Source: Micractinium sp. NFX-FRZ
Lineage: Eukaryota; Chlorophyta; Trebouxiophyceae; Chlorellales; Chlorellaceae
DNA length: 64,000 bases
Direction of reading: 5' to 3'
NCBI GenBank assembly: GCA_029339195.1
Contig: JAPTJF010000103.1
Span: forward strand, 89,929 to 153,928
This document shows, piece after piece, positions 63,436-64,000 of this stretch (within the stretch, counting starts at the first letter, position 1; each line of letters opens with the position of its first letter). The translations under genes were made by a program, and so were the position numbers. The notes beneath the pieces were generated by a model. The model saw nothing but the letters and a program-made list of their open reading frames with translations. It was not told the DNA's origin and ran no database searches.

Positions 63436-64000
63436 ACTGATGCACCGCCCACGCCAGGCCCGCATCTCTGGGCACGTGCAGTTGGCATGCAGCAGGGAGG
63501 TCAATTGACTTGCAAGGCCCACCCCTACCTCGGGGCCCCCCACCCCACCCCCACCGCTCCCACCCCCACTCCACCGCCCGTCTTTACGAGTGGCTCTGTA
63601 AGTGCGTGTCACAGGTATAGTCCTAGTTGCCTCCCAGCACCATTTCTTGCAATTTTTGGTGTAGCACTGATGAGCGCTGTGGCGAACTGTGTGCAAGTGG
63701 GCGCCCGCGGGGCGCCCGGGCCCGTCGGCCGCCCGGACAGCGCCGCCGGGCCCACCTGCGGCGTCAATTGGTTCACCCAGACTCTTGATCCAAGGGAAGC
63801 CGTTCAGTGCGCCTGTCGAGAGTGCAGGGGGCAGAGTGACGTTTAAATGTTGTGGCAATTTTCACGCTGGCGGGCCCCCGTCAGGTCAGCTAAGCGTTAC
63901 CCCTGCCAAACGGCGACAAGGTTTGGTCCCCCGGCCTCAATTCTGCATCAAACGCCCCGCTGCAAGTCCCAGCCGCTTCCATATACTCCAAATAGGTGGG
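63436..64000. other. 3' region of the MYND gene to window end
   Basis: TGTAA at 63597-63601 lies 162 bp after the stop. A GC-rich stretch with GCGCCCGCGGGGCGCCCGGG-like self-complementarity is at about 63698-63730. No gene is supported up to the window end. Confidence 0.5.
63597..63601 (+). terminator. TGTAA polyadenylation signal, MYND gene
   Basis: Exact TGTAA 162 bp after the stop codon at 63433-63435. Confidence 0.6.

Noticed and set aside
1..64000. CRISPR arrays, insertion sequences, phage or viral genes
   Set aside because: No regularly spaced repeats, transposase, integrase or viral hallmark was seen; the gene content is eukaryotic housekeeping with spliceosomal introns.

Overview
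This window looks like nuclear DNA of a green alga, most likely a coccoid trebouxiophyte close to Chlorella. The DNA is very GC-rich. Nearly every gene is cut into short exons by 100-600 bp introns with GT-AG or GC-AG ends, and TGTAA (the usual green-algal polyadenylation signal) follows many stop codons. The proteins resemble plant and algal families. Organism identity is inferred, because no rRNA gene or organelle marker lies in the window.

I rebuilt fifteen spliced genes plus one short second reading frame. All complete models have coding lengths divisible by three and compatible intron phases. From left to right: CCT3 chaperonin subunit (+, 5' end missing); universal stress protein (+); Tls1/C9orf78-like splicing protein (-); SnRK2-like kinase (+); citrate synthase (-) with a possible tail-anchored second ORF in the same transcript; SET-domain protein (-); proteasome alpha-3/PAG1 (+); nucleolin (-); RPUSD2-like pseudouridine synthase (-); DUF711 protein (+); GH3 beta-xylosidase-like enzyme (-); leucine-rich-repeat protein (-); dehydroascorbate reductase (-); TATA-binding protein (+); and a large MYND-finger protein with a possible dead Ulp1-like domain (+). 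Four gene pairs are head to head and probably share promoters: Tls1/SnRK2, SET/PAG1, RPUSD2/DUF711 and DHAR/TBP. The content is housekeeping (protein folding and turnover, ribosome biogenesis, transcription, redox, carbon metabolism), with no operon, mobile element or defence island.

Three points stand out. (1) Nucleolin introns appear to host two box C/D snoRNAs whose guide segments match conserved 18S rRNA: one U61-like, with a second 18S guide, and one U36-like. (2) In at least nine genes an intron carries a diverged copy of the neighbouring exon edge, usually including the splice site ('exon echoes'), which suggests that local tandem duplication across splice junctions is a recurrent process here. 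(3) The citrate synthase stop codon is followed after 10 nt by a 137-codon ORF with a C-terminal membrane anchor and no intervening polyadenylation signal, a candidate dicistronic mRNA. Roughly six of about 110 introns use GC donors, and a near-identical 307-bp segment occurs in two nucleolin introns.
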